This document shows, in pieces, positions 44,190 through 56,500 of a stretch of DNA of 64,000 nt; the first letter of the stretch is position 1, and each line of letters starts with the position of its first letter. The DNA lies in the NCBI GenBank assembly GCA_017311185.1, contig JAESUZ010001069.1:876501-940500 (forward strand), read 5' to 3'. The translations under genes and the position numbers were made by a program. Below the pieces are notes generated by a model. The model did not search any database, had not been told where the DNA came from, and saw nothing but the letters and a program-made list of their open reading frames with translations. This stretch comes from Proteles cristata cristata. Taxonomy: Eukaryota; Chordata; Mammalia; Carnivora; Hyaenidae.

Positions 44190-45155
44190 ATAAATAAAGA
44201 AACCATAGAATGGAGCTCTGGAACTCCACCTTGGGAAATGGCTTCACAATGGTGGAGATTCTGAATGACAGTGGGTCTCCTGAACTGCTCTGTGCCACAA
44301 TCGCTGCCCTGTACATGTTGGCCCTGACCAGCAATGGTCTGCTGCTCTTGGTCATTATAATGGATTCCTGGCTCCATGTGCCAATGTACCTTCTACTTAG
44401 CCAGCTCTCTCTCATGGACTTGATGTTTGCATCTGTAATTACTCCCAAAATGCTTGTGGATTATCTGCGTGGAAAGAACACCATCTCCTTTGAAGGCTGC
44501 ACCTTTCAGATGTTAGTAGTTCTCATTTCAGGAGGTGCAGAGGACATACTACTGGTGTTCATGGCCTATGACAGGTATGCAGCTATTTGTCATCCTCTCA
44601 ACTACATGGTACTCATGAGGCCAAGGATATGCTGGCTCATGATAGCCACATCTTGGATCCTAGCATTCCTGAATGCTGTGATACTCACCTCATATACTAT
44701 GCACTTTCCTTTCTGCATGTCCCGGAAAATCAACCACCTGCTCTGTGAGATCCCATCCTTGCTGAAACTGGCCTGTACAGATACCTCCATATATGAGCTT
44801 ATGGTACATGTCATAGGTGTGATTTTTTTTCATGCCTACCCTTGGTGCTATCTTTGCCTCTTATACCTTTGTCCTAATTGCTGTCCTTCACATGTCCTCA
44901 GATAAGGGAAGGAAGAAAGCCCTCATCACATGCTCTTCTCACCTGACTGTGGTAGGAATGTACTATGGATCTGCCATGTTTATGTACATCCAGCCCAATT
45001 ACTACCATAGTCCCCAGCAGGACAACATCCTCTCTGTATTTTATACTATCATTACTCCAACACTGAACCCTCTTATCTATAGTCTGAGAAACAAGGAAGT
45101 AATGGAAGCCTTCAAGAGAGTACTGGGGAGACTCACTTCTGTCCAGAGATGGTAG
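44190..45155 (+). pseudogene. OR2AG: OR2AG-like olfactory receptor, one-base frameshift in TM5
   Basis: Odorant receptor coupling to G-olf. It starts at the ATG at 44210 with MELWNSTLGNGF and ILNDSGSPELLCATI, characteristic of OR2AG1/OR2AG2. Seen: N-glycosylation site NST at 5-7, LHVPMYLLL (55-63), TM3 cysteine C97, MAYDRYAAIC (118-127; A replaces the usual V), C169/C179/C189. The frame is open for 206-207 codons to a run of eight T at 44823-44830. After the run the frame shifts by one base. The correct continuation (from 44832) runs open to a TAG at 45153-45155 and contains FASYTFVLIAVL (TM5), KKALITCSSHLTVV (TM6) and NPLIYSLRNKEV (TM7). Taking out one T would restore a receptor of about 314 aa. 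No other damage is visible. It could be a genuine allele-level pseudogene or a homopolymer sequencing error. The candidate splice acceptor ends at 44189. Confidence 0.92.
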
Positions 45156-46925
45156 ATGCCAATGTCATGTTAGGAAGTCCTATAGCTTCTAAACGGGACT
45201 CCATATCTGCTTTTGGTCTTATGCTTGCATCTTTCTTTCATATTTTGAAAATTCTGAAAACCTGCCACACTGGAGGTTAAGTCCTCATTTGGACTTAGAG
45301 ATATCAGTTTGTCTCCATTAGCCCTATGTTTTAATAGCTAAGGATGTTTTCATTTCTCTGATCAATACCCCAGGATCTGGTTGAAATTCTCTTTCTGTTC
45401 TAATAGAAATTATCTTATTTTTCACTTCATGTTTTTCTTTCCCTCCCCTATGACAATTCTGTACCCAATCACATAAGAAGTTGGCCAGAGTTTTTCTTGA
45501 TAGTTCTATTTAAAACAGGAAATAAAAATTAAAGAGGAAAATGAAGATACTGAATGAAGATACAAATGATAGACTTTACTACTTACTGGTGAGAAAATTT
45601 GTCAATTCTTAATTCTTCACTACTGTGAATCTGTAGTGATATAATATTAAGTGTTTTACTGTAGAGGCATCTTTCCAGATCTATATCCGAGTTCCAGACT
45701 CTGGAAAAATTCCTATCAGATACCTATGTTTCGGATTGTAGCATCATTTCCTTAGGGTGCCCATATTTCATTAGGACAGCCACATGCTTTTCCATATCAT
45801 ATCATTTATAAATAAACTTCATTTCAAAATACTGATGCCTTGAATCTAGTATGTGAAAGCACCAAGCACACATGGTAGTGAGAACTACAATGCAAATATT
45901 CTTTGCTTGGAACATCCTCTATAAAAGTCTCAGCACCGATTAATACTGAATGTGGAAAAAAATGGTTGAAATCAACATCCGAAACAACAATGATATTTCC
46001 AATATTTTTCCTGTATCTGCATCATTGCCAATTATACTTTGGCCAGTGACAAGGTTTTTCTTTTATGACTCCTTCCTGCTCCAGCCCTTTCAAAGTTGTT
46101 TAAATTCCCAATTTAAAATGGGACTCCTTTTATTTTTTTAAACAACAGAATCAGAATTTGAACTAAATTCTAGCTGACACCCAATGTCTCTTTTTCCCAC
46201 TGCATGAAAAGAATTTAAATGTCTATCTCTCCCAAGAAAGTTTAAAGTCTTTATCTGCAGGACCTGTGACTGAAATGTTTCTATCATGAAAAATACGTAG
46301 TCTAAGTTGGTGCTTGGTCATTTATTTCCTTATGTTTTCAAAAGCAAACATCTTCCAGATGCCTGGCACTAAGATGTGTCTCATTAACTCAAGAAATGTT
46401 CCTGTCTGCTATTGTTGATCTATAAGACCCGGATTCAATGAAGCTGTTAGAATAAAACCCTTCCAAAAAATAAACTAAACATTAAAATGAAAAAACATGG
46501 ATTCCTCTTGCCTGAAAACCAACCAAATTGGTTGCTCTGTAATGCTTGAAGCTGACTCATAATGAAAAAGATCAAAAGGTACTTTCCACACACTCACAAA
46601 CAGAATAAGTCCTTTGCACAGGAATTTAAAAAACAAACAAAAGAGGCAGAGCAGATACTGAAATTAATGTACATGGAGGAAAGAGAAACTCACTCAAGTC
46701 AACTCAAGCCAAATTCTTAGGAATCATTTATAGTTTTTTCTCATAACTAATACACAATCTATTAGCAACCCCTGCATTGTATTTTTTTCCTCCTGAATAC
46801 ATCCCAGATTATACCAGTTCTCCACACACAAAAATATTCCACTCTGCTCCAAAGTACCATCATCTCTGCTCTGAGCATTTACTATTAGCAGCTTACTACC
46901 TGTTGTCCCTAACACCATTCTCCAC
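45156..46925. other. Intergenic, nothing recognised
   Basis: About 1.8 kb of AT-rich unique-looking sequence without a named repeat or gene. Confidence 0.45.
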
Positions 46926-47110
46926 AGGAGCTATATGATATTCCCTTTATATATATATAGACTTTACTACTTTACTTTACTACTAGATATATGCTATGAT
47001 ATAGCTATATTATATGCCCTTTATATATATGAATATATATATATACTTTACAACTTTACTACTTCAATGCATTCAATATTTTAATGCATATATATATATA
47101 ATTATTATGT
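46926..47110. repeat. AT-rich imperfect repeat patch
   Basis: Imperfect repeated units of the kind 'ctttatatatatat...actttac(t/a)actttactac' occur three times among TA-runs. It is probably a decaying minisatellite. Confidence 0.7.
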
Positions 47111-48454
47111 ATTAAACATATAGCATTAGCAATATCATTGAGGCTTTCTATTATTCTCCAATCTCATCTTCTTGCCTCTCACCAAATATCCCTGTTCTTG
47201 ATGGTAACAACATACTATTCAATTGTTTTATCTTACCATACACACATCACAAACTGGATACATAGCTAGATTTGTTTATTTAGTCTTTTTTTCAGATTTT
47301 AAGGATTGCTTTTAATTTTTTATTTAAAAAATCAACCTATAAAACAATGTTTAACCAAAGAATTCTGGCTGATATCTCTGTCTGTCCAACTTATTTACCT
47401 CCACTTCCACTCTCTATAGGTAACTATATATGTATACTGTTTGTATTTTAACTATTCATTCAAATTTACTGTGACTGTGTTTATAAAAATATTTACAAGA
47501 TTTTGGGTACATTTAAAAGAAGATATAATTTTTATTATGATGGTTTACAGTTTTATATGTACTTATCTACTTTATTGGTTATATTTTAGGTCTTTTTATT
47601 CTTGCTGTTTTTGTCCTTTTGATTGGTCTTGGACTTAGGAAAGGTATATTAAAATATTCTCTTCTCATGTATATACTTCAGTGTCTATACTTCAATGCAT
47701 CTTCTGTAGAGTCCTCTTTGTGAACATTATTTTGGATATATAAATACTAATGACTGTTACTTTTTGCCTTTAGATTTATAAAGATATAAACAAGACAAAT
47801 ATTATCCCCCTTCCACACATAAAATTACTAGTGCCCAGGAATGTTTGCTGGCTTATCCATATTCACACAGCTATTAAGTGTTCTCTTCTAGTCTATATTC
47901 ACACAGCCATTACATGTTCTCTCTAATCAAAGGTAGCTTCTTCTTTTTGTCTGCTGAAAGAAAGAATTTTATTCATAAAGTGCTAACTGAGCATATATTC
48001 ACTCTTGTGCTGACGTTGCTATCTTGAACAAAGAAATAATCAGTGAATACTTTGTTCAATTACTCTGTCAGATTGCTGTAAGAATTTCTTATTGATGCTA
48101 GTACAAAAGTAAAAGTAAATACACTGAAATAATTATGAACAGAAAGAGTAATAACATTGTAATAAAACTGTGCTCATATTGTTGAAGATCTGTAACTAAT
48201 AGGAGAAACATATCAAAAGAAGAAATAAATGTATCAATAAGTAAATAAGTCAGATATATGTGTCTGTGAGTGTGTATGTATGTATGTGTGTATCCCAAGA
48301 TTGACACAGTAAGGGCATTTACACCAGCTGAGATGTAAATAATTTCTATGAGGAATGAATAAATCCTGACTGAAAGTCCCTGGACCTTGACTGTTCTAGG
48401 AATTGCCATCAGAAGACTTTCCCTCACTGGTTTGTCTTAAAGATAAGATTTTCC
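47111..48454. other. Intergenic, nothing recognised
   Basis: AT-rich. The minus-strand open frame 48098-48427 includes a (TG)n-coded stretch and is a chance frame. Confidence 0.45.
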
Positions 48455-48470
48455 AATAGATAGTTTTCTT

Positions 48471-48674
48471 TTTTAAAAAATATTTTTTAAGCTTATTTAT
48501 CTTGAGAGAGAAAGAAAGCATGAGCGAGGAAAGAGCAGAGAGGGAGAGAGAGAATCCCAAGCAGACTTCCATTTGTCAGCACAGAGTCTGATGTGAGGCT
48601 CAAACTCATGAACATGAGATCATGACCTAAACCAAAGTCAGATGCTTCACCGGCTGAGCCATCCAGGTGTCCCC
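48471..48674 (-). repeat. Carnivore SINE with imperfect 15-bp TSD
   Basis: 'aagcttatttatcttgagag', 'aatcccaagcagacttccat', 'gatgtgaggctcaaactcat', 'ctgagccatccaggtgtccc'. TSD aatag(a/g)ta(g/a)ttttct lies at 48455-48469 and 48675-48689. Confidence 0.93.
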
Positions 48675-48689
48675 AATAGGTAATTTTCT

Positions 48690-49485
48690 ATTCCAAGAAT
48701 CATACGATTGAAAATACATTAAATACATTTATGAACAGGATTTTGGTCCCACTCCCCCCCTTGGAGCGACTTTCAAAAAGACTCCAGGTGAGGAGAGAGA
48801 GGACTAAAAGAAGTAACAAATTCTAAAGGACCTACCATGAGGGGGATGGAGCAAGTGCAGGTTGAGAAAGTACCATTAGCTTCATCCTTACTCTTCCTGG
48901 GACTCTGCAATTGAAGGCATGAATGAATTCATAATGAATCAAAATGTAGACTTAACATGTACCTTTCATACGTCTTTTTGCCAAGGCCTTATCTTTTTAT
49001 GAGGTGGATAGAAAGTGTAGGAATGTATAGCAGAATTCTTCTTGGTGAGGTCATCTGAGCAGTAGCCTTGAATTATTACAATACTCTGTATAGTAGGTAA
49101 CAGTATACCCTCATTTCACCATAGTGACTTCTCTCTGCCACAGTAAATATGGGAAAAGTAATGGAGATCTTACATCCACCAATATTGCATTATTGCAACT
49201 GGGCTGCTTGAAATTAATAATCCTTATGTCAAGATACCCCCTTATGATAGAATGAGATTTCATTTTCCTAGTGATAACTATCACCTCAAGTGATATATGT
49301 CTTCTGATGACTCACTGATGTCGGAGGGCTAAACATCTCTCCACCACTGCTATAAAGGACACTTTGAAAGGCCCTCCCACCTTTTTTCAACCAACTTTAC
49401 TCTGGATTCATCAGACTTTGAGCTCAGATCACACGTGTTTTCCATCCATTACTACAATCCATCTATCTAAGGACTCAGTTGATTT
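48690..49485. other. Intergenic, nothing recognised
   Basis: No named repeat or gene. Confidence 0.45.
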
Positions 49486-49570
49486 TTTCTTTTTTAGTGG
49501 CTTAAAACAACACATTTACTATTTCACAATTTCTGTGGGTCAAGCATCTTGGCACAAAAACAGAAAAGCA
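49486..49570 (+). repeat. MLT1/MaLR-like LTR fragment
   Basis: 'tagtggcttaaaacaacaca', 'tttactatttcacaatttct', 'gtgggtcaagcatcttggca' match the start part of MLT1-type LTRs (ERVL-MaLR, non-autonomous). Only about 85 bases remain. Confidence 0.6.
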
Positions 49571-50213
49571 GCACAAACTCATATGTAAAAACAAATCTTC
49601 CTAATAAGTACAGTAAATATAAATTCACTAAATGTTACAATTAACTGACAGAGTACAAATGAAAAATGAAGGAGATAATGCTTTCAATTTGTTGTTTATA
49701 ATTAACCCGCTTAAAAAAACTTAGGTTAAAAAAACAGAATGAATACAATATAACAGTAAAGGATTGGATTATATCTACATGCATTGATATGAACCAATAT
49801 TAAAAAATACTATCTTGAGAAAAAAATCATTTATAAATACATACAGAATCATTATACTATATAAAGCCTAAAAAGTTGGAAAAGTAAAACATATATTATT
49901 CAGAGATATTCAGAATCAATAAAAGGAATCAGTAAATGGAAAAGACAGAATACTGCCTCAAAACTAGAATTTCAGTAAATTGTTTTTAAAATGATCAATT
50001 GAAGAAATACAATGCTAAATCATAGAAGACAGGAGTGCAAAAATATGTTAAAAAGAAATAAGAAATTTTCAGTTTTTACTTAGCAAGGGAGTGGAACTCC
50101 ATCTGGCAAACACAAGCCATTGTAAAGGTATATGTCTCTATAGACGATAGTTGATTCATCAGGTTTATCGTAGTAAAATACTTTAGTCTCTTGCTCTGCT
50201 TATAAATCTACAA
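49571..50213. other. Intergenic, nothing recognised
   Basis: Very AT-rich sequence. No gene seen. Confidence 0.45.
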
Positions 50214-50224
50214 AACAAAATTCT

Positions 50225-50444
50225 TTTATGTTGTTATTGCTTATTTTGAGAGTGAATGTGGGTATATGCGTGAGCAGGAAAGAGGCAGGGAGAGAGAGGG
50301 AGAGAAGAATCCCAAGGAGACTCCCGTGCTGTCAACATAGAGCTTAATACCAGGGGTCAGGCTTGATCCCATGAACCAGGACATTATGATCTGAGCTGGA
50401 ATCAAGAGTCAGAGGCTCAACCAACTGAGCCACCCAGACACCCC
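50225..50444 (-). repeat. Carnivore SINE, older 'ATCAAGAGTCAG' subtype, 11-bp TSD
   Basis: 'atgcgtgagcaggaaagagg', 'gaatcccaaggagactcccg', 'ggcttgatcccatgaaccag', 'gaatcaagagtcagaggctc', 'ctgagccacccagacacccc'. A perfect TSD aacaaaattct lies at 50214-50224 and 50445-50455. Confidence 0.93.
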
Positions 50445-51040
50445 AACAAAATTCTAACCTAACATAAAAAGAGATCATTGAGGCCTGCATGCCATGCTCT
50501 CCAGCCTCCCAAGCCCTGGCACACGTACCAGAGCACTTGGCACTGCCTGCTCACAGGGACGCAGCACGCGATGCCGCCCCTGGGTTGCTGGGCTTGCAGG
50601 ACTTCATCCTGGGCCTGAAGGAGAGAGAGAGGCACTGAGCTCACTCACCTGCTTAGGACCTGCGAGCAGGCTGGTCTATTGAGCCGTTCTCCAACGTTGC
50701 TCTTCTAAGCAACTTTTTTCTATCGCTAACGGAAGAGTAAATGGCAAAGAATGCAGCTCCAAAGAGATACAAGCTGAGATCAATTCTGGATTCTTCAGGA
50801 ATACCAAGGCTACCTCAAGAAACAAGCCAAAGTACACATGGTGGAGAGTCCCAAATACCGCTATGAGTAGGGAAAGAAAATAACCAAATGTTCAACAAGA
50901 CAAACCAAGAGACACCATTCAAAGAACACTTCCTGAAGAGACAGGGCCTGAACAGTCAAAGAGCCTTCTCTAATACAGCAGAACTCACAGGGGCATAGTG
51001 TACAAGCTTTTAAAATTAACAAGAGATAGAAAGCTAACCA

Positions 51041-51826
51041 AAATGACAAAACAGAACTCTCCTCTGAAGAAATTCCAGGAAGAAATGACAGCTAAAGAAC
51101 TGCTCAAAACAGATATAACCAACATAACTGAAAATGAATTTAGAACAATAATCATAAAACTAATCACTGGGCTTGAAAAAAGCATGGAGGACATCAGAGA
51201 AACTATGGCTACAAACACTATGGAGCGTAAAAATAGTTATGGTGAATTTAAAAATGTGATAAAAGAGATACATAATAAACTGGAGGTGACCAATGCACAG
51301 ATTGAAGAGGCAGAAGGAATAAGTGGTTTAGAAGACACCATTATAGAAAAAGAAGAAACTGAGAAAAAGAGAGATAAACTGATCCAGGAACATGAAAGAA
51401 GAGATCAAGAGCTCAGTGATATAATCAAACGGAACAATATCCGTATTATAGGAATCCCAAAAGAGGAATAGAAAGGGAAAGGTGCTGAAGGAGTCCTGGA
51501 ACTAAATATGGCAGAGAACTTCTCCAACCTGGGGAGGGAAGTAGACGTTGAAATTCAAGAGGCACAGAGAACTCCCCTCTGACGTAACTTGAATTGATCT
51601 GCATGACATCATAGTGAAACTGGTAAACTATAAGGACAAAGAGAGAATTTTGAAAGCAACTAGGAAGAAAAGGGCCCTAACATACAAAGGCAAACCTATC
51701 AGAGTGGTGACAGATCTATCTACTGAAACTTGGCAGTCCAGAAAGGAATGGCAGGAGATCTTCAATGTGATGAACAGAAAAAATATGCAGCCAAGAATCC
51801 TCTATCCAGTAAGCCTGTCATTCTGA
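51041..51826 (+). pseudogene. L1 ORF1p remnant
   Basis: Frames 51041-51471 and 51614-51826 encode parts of the L1 RNA-binding chaperone. Visible blocks are MTAKELLKTDITNITENEFR, a long charged coiled-coil-like segment (EEAEGISGLEDTIIEKEETE), KYKDKERILKATRKKRAL-type residues and NRKNMQPRILYPVSLSF. A TAG at 51469-51471 and a frameshift near 51590 separate the parts. Confidence 0.85.
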
Positions 51827-51975
51827 ATAGAAGGAGAGATAAAAGTCTTCCCAAATAAACAAAAATTGATACAATTTGTCACCACTGAACCGGCCCTACA
51901 AGAAATCCTGAAGGGGACTCTCTGAGGGAAGTGTTGCAAGGAACGCAAGAAACTAGAGACACCACCACAACCATG

Positions 51976-54900
51976 AATTCCACAAACTACACAACACCTC
52001 TAAGCTCACATTTTTCAATAATAACACTGAATATAAATGGACTAAAATACTTCAATCAAAAGACATAGGGTAGCAGAATGGATTACAAAACAAAATCCAT
52101 CTATTTGCTGTCTACAAGAAATGCATTTTAGACTGGCAGATACCTTCAGATTAAAAGTAGGGGATGAAGAAATATATATCATGCTCCTGGAAGTCTCAAG
52201 AAAGCTGAAGTAGCTATACTTATATCAGACAAACTGAATTTTAAATTAAAGACAGTAACAAGGGATGAAGAATGGCATTATATAATAATTACAGGATCTA
52301 TCCATCAGGAAGAACTAAGAATTACAAATATCTACACACCAAATATGGGGGCACCTAAATATTTGAAGCAACTGATCACAAACAGAAACAATCTTATAGA
52401 TAAGACTGTACTAACAGTAGGGGACTTTAATACTCCGCTTACAGCAATAGATAGATCAACCAGACAGAAACCCACTAAAGAAGTAATGGACTTGAAAGTC
52501 ACATTGGACCAGATGGATCTGACAGATATATTTAGAACTCTACATCCAGAGGCCGTGGAATTCACTTTCTTCCCAACTGTGCATGGCACATTCTCCAAGA
52601 TAGATCACGTACTGGGACATAAAGCAACCCTCAATAAATACAAAAGAATTGAGATCATACCATGCACACTTTCAGATCATAATGCTTTGAAACTTGAAAT
52701 CAATCACAGGAAGAAGTCTGGAAAACCTCCAAAAACATGGAGGCTAAAGAACACCCTACCAAAGAATGAATGGGCCAATCAGGCAATTAGAGAAGAAATT
52801 AAAAATATATGGAAACAAATGAAAATGAAAACACAACAATCCAAAATCTATGGGAAGCAGCAGAAGCAGTCCTAAGAGGAAAGTACATCGTACTCCAGGC
52901 CTATTTCACAAAATTAGAAAAAGCGCAAGTGTAAAATCTAACAGCTCATGTAAAGGAATTAGAGGGAGAGCAACAATAGCAGCCGAAACCCAGTAGAAGA
53001 GAAATCGTAAAAATCAGAGCAGAAATAAACATAGATACCAAAGAAACAGCAGAATAAATCAAAGAAACCAAGAGTTGGTTTTTTGGAAAAATAAACAAAA
53101 TTGACAAACCTCTAGCCAGGTTTCTCAGAAAGAAAAGAGAGAGCACCCAAATAGACACAATCATAAATGAAAATAGACTTATTACAACCAATCCCTTAGG
53201 AATACAAGTAATTATCAGGGAATACTATGAAAAATTATATGCCAACAAATTGGACAACTTAGAAGAAATGGACAAATTCCTAAACACACACTCACTACCA
53301 AAATTCACACAGGAAGAAATAGAAAATCTGAACAGACCCATAACTGGTGAAGAAATGGAATCAGTGATCAAAAATCTCCCAACAAATAAGAGCCCTACAC
53401 CTGATGGCTTCCCTGGGGAATTCTACCAGACATTTAAAACAGAATTAATCCCAATTCTTCACAAACTATTACAAAAAATAGAAATCGAAGGAAAATTCCC
53501 GGACTCGTTTTATGAAGCCAGCATCACTCTGATTCCCAAGCCAGACAGAGATCCAGTAAAAAAGGAAAACTACATGCCAATACCCTTGATGAATATGGAT
53601 GCAAAAATCTTCCACAAGATCCTTGCAAATCGAACCCAACAGCACATAAAAAAAATCACCCACCAAGATCAAGTGGGATTCACTCCCTGGTTACAGGGCT
53701 GGTTCAACATTCGCAGATAGATCCAGAAAAAGCATTTGACAAAATAAAGCACCCTTGTTAATAAAGACCCTCGAGAACGTTGGGATAGAAGGAACTTTTT
53801 TAAACATCATGAAAGCCATCTATGAGAAGCCCTCAGCTAACATCATCCTTAAAGGGGAAAAACTGAGAGCTTTCCCCCTGAGATCAGGAACATGGCAGGG
53901 ATATCCACTCTCACCACTGTTGTTTAAGATAGTGCTGGAAGTCCTCGCATCAGACATCTGAAAACGAAAGGAAATCAGAGGCATCAGAATTGGCAAAGAA
54001 GAAGTCAAACTTTCACTTTTTGTAGACCACATGATACTCTACATAGTAAACCCGACGGACTCCACGAGAGGCCTACTAGAACGGATCCAAGAATTAAGCA
54101 AAGTTGCAAGGTACAAAATAACATACAGAAATCGGTTGTATTTTTATACACCAACAATGAAGCAACAGAAAGAGAAATCAAGAAACTGATCCCATTCAAA
54201 ATTGCACAAAAACCCTAAAGTACCTAGGAATAAACCTAACCAAGGATATAAGATATCTGTTTGAGGAAAACTATAGAAAACTTATGAAGGAAATTAAAGA
54301 AGACACAAAGAAATGGAAAAACAGTCCATGCTCATGGATTGGAAGAATAAATACAGGTAAAATGTCATGACTACCCAAAGCAGTCCACACACTCAATGCA
54401 ATCCCAATCAATAGCCAAAGTTATATTGAAGAAGAAAACCAAAACGGGAGACATCACCATCCCAGACTTTAGCCTCTACTACAAAGCTGTCATCATCAAG
54501 ACAGTATGGTATTGGCACAAAAACAGACACATAGACCAATGAAAAGAAGAGAGAACTCAGTTTTGGAGCCACAAGTGTACAGCCGACTAACCTCTGACAA
54601 AGCAGGAAAGAAGATCCAATGGAAAAAAGACAGCCTCTTCAACAGATGATGCTGGGAGAACTGGACAGCAACATGCAGAAGTATGAAAGTAGATCATTTT
54701 CTCACACTATACACAAAAATAAACTCAAAATGGATAAAGGACCTAAAGGTGAGACAGGGAACCATCAAATCCCTAAAGGAGAAAGCAGGAAACAACCTCC
54801 TTGACCTCCACCGGAGCCATTTTTGTATTTACACATTCCTAAAGGCAAGGGAATCAAGAGAAAAAATGAAATATTAGGACCTCATCAAGATTAAAAGCTT

Positions 54901-55646
54901 CTGCACGGCAAAGGAAATAATCCATAAAACTAATAAGCAACCAAGGAAATGGGAAAAGATAGTTGCAAATGACATATCAGATAAAGGGTTTTTATCCAAA
55001 ATCTGTAAGAAACTCACCAAACTCCACACCCGAAAAACAAACAACCCAGTGAAGAAATCGGCAGAAGAGATGAACAGACACTTCTCCAAAGAGGACATCC
55101 AGATGGCCAACAGACACCTGAAACGATGCTCAGCATCCCTCCTCATCAGGGAAATACAAATCAAAGCCACACTGAGATACCACCTCACGCCAGCCAGAGT
55201 GGCTAAAATGAGCAAATCAGAGGACTCTAGATGCTGGCGAGGATGTGGAGAATCTGGCATCCTTCTACACTGTGGTGGGAATGTAACCTGGTGCAGCCCC
55301 TCTGGAAAACAGTGTGAAGGTTCCTTAAAAAATTAACAATAGAACTCCCCTAGGACCCAGCAATAGCACTGCTCGGAATTTACCCAAAGGAGTGCTGATG
55401 CATAGCAACATCTCTCAACAATACCAAAACATGAAAAGAGCTAAGTGTCCATCAACGGACGAATGGATCAAGAAGATGTGGTTTATCTATACGATGGTAT
55501 ACTACATGACAATGATAAAGAATGAAATCTGGCCATATGTAGCAACATGGATGGACCTTGAGGGTGTTATGCTGAGCGAAATAAGTCCAGCAGAGAAGGA
55601 CAAATACCATATGTCTGCACGTATAGGAGGATTAGGAGGAACTTAA
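51976..55646 (+). pseudogene. L1 ORF2p remnant (endonuclease, reverse transcriptase, C terminus)
   Basis: The endonuclease part (52345-52875) shows VGDFNTPL, HGTFSKIDHVLGHK and SDHNALKLEINH, retaining the catalytic-region histidine and aspartate pattern of the APE-like fold. The reverse-transcriptase part (53250-53961) shows [17 protein letters not shown] and [17 protein letters not shown]. The metal-binding FADD is changed to FVDH. The C-terminal part (55049-55646) shows [20 protein letters not shown] and [12 protein letters not shown]. At least five frame breaks or stops separate these segments. Confidence 0.88.
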
Positions 55647-55849
55647 TAGAGGACCGTGGGGGAGAAGAAGGGGTAAAATAGTGGGAGAGAGGGATGGAGA
55701 CTAACCATGAGAGACTCGAATGCTGAGAACAAACTGAGGGCACATGGGGTGGGGGGAGGGGAAGGGAGGTGATGGGCATGGAGGAGGCCACTTGTGGGGA
55801 TGAGCATTGGGTGTTATATGCAAACCAACTTGAGAATAAATTATTAAAA

Positions 55850-55888
<39 letters not shown>

Positions 55889-55901
55889 AAGAGACCATTG
55901 A

Positions 55902-56261
55902 ACACTGTCATATAGCCACATTTGAACTAGTAATGACATGTAATTTGGTTGTTTTTGAATGTTTGTATGATAAAACTAAGTTATTTGAATAGTAATCCAT
56001 GAGATTTGAGTCATATTCCTTCTGAAAATAATCCTTTAGATACATAACTATAGGCCTTTTCAAGGGAGCCAGCTTAATCCTTTTGCAATGATTCCATGAA
56101 AAGAAAAAAAAAATACAAATAAAATTTTAGAAAGGTTCAGAGTTAATCAAAATTAATCAATTTTTTTTTTAGTTCCTGAATCATCAAATGAATATAGAGT
56201 CAGAGAAGTAATTTAATTTGGTTGGCTTCTGTCGTTAATGAATTGGGTAATTTCTATAGAC
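55902..56261. other. Intergenic, nothing recognised
   Basis: No named repeat or gene. Confidence 0.45.
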
Positions 56262-56500
56262 AAACCAAAACACAGACGCTCAACTACAAAAAACAAACTG
56301 ATGGTTATCAGAGGGAAGGTGACAGGGGGGATGGGTGAAATAGTTGAAAGGGATTAAGAGTACACTTATCATGATGAGCACTGAGTAATGTAAAGAATTG
56401 TTGGATCACTATATTGTACACCTGAAACCAATATAATATTGTATGTTAACTGTATATTAAAATAAATGTATTAAATAAAATAAAATAATAATTAAATTTT
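56262..56500 (+). mobile_element. L1 3' UTR fragment
   Basis: 'caaactgatggttatcagag', 'gggatgggtgaaatagttga', 'tacacttatcatgatgagca', 'ctgagtaatgtaaagaattg', 'gtacacctgaaaccaatata' match the older carnivore L1 3' UTR. An AT-rich tail follows. Confidence 0.85.

Larger units (their letters stand above)
50482..55886 (+). mobile_element. L1 retrotransposon, 5.4 kb with TSD, ORFs broken
   Basis: Bounded by aaaagaga(t/c)cattga at 50467-50481 and 55887-55901, so the whole unit is one insertion. Order: a 5' region (50482-51040), ORF1 (51041-51880), ORF2 (about 51976-55644), 3' UTR (55645-55840) and an (AAAT)n tail (55847-55886). Both ORFs carry several stops and frameshifts. The reverse-transcriptase catalytic motif, FADD in active L1, reads FVDH near 54018-54029, so the element is dead. 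The first 400 bases (50482-50880) do not resemble the 5' region of the L1 at 10926. Confidence 0.92.

Noticed and set aside
44832..45155. Second OR gene starting at the ATG at 44832
   Set aside because: It encodes only TM5-TM7 of the same OR2AG-like receptor after the frame break, not a separate gene.
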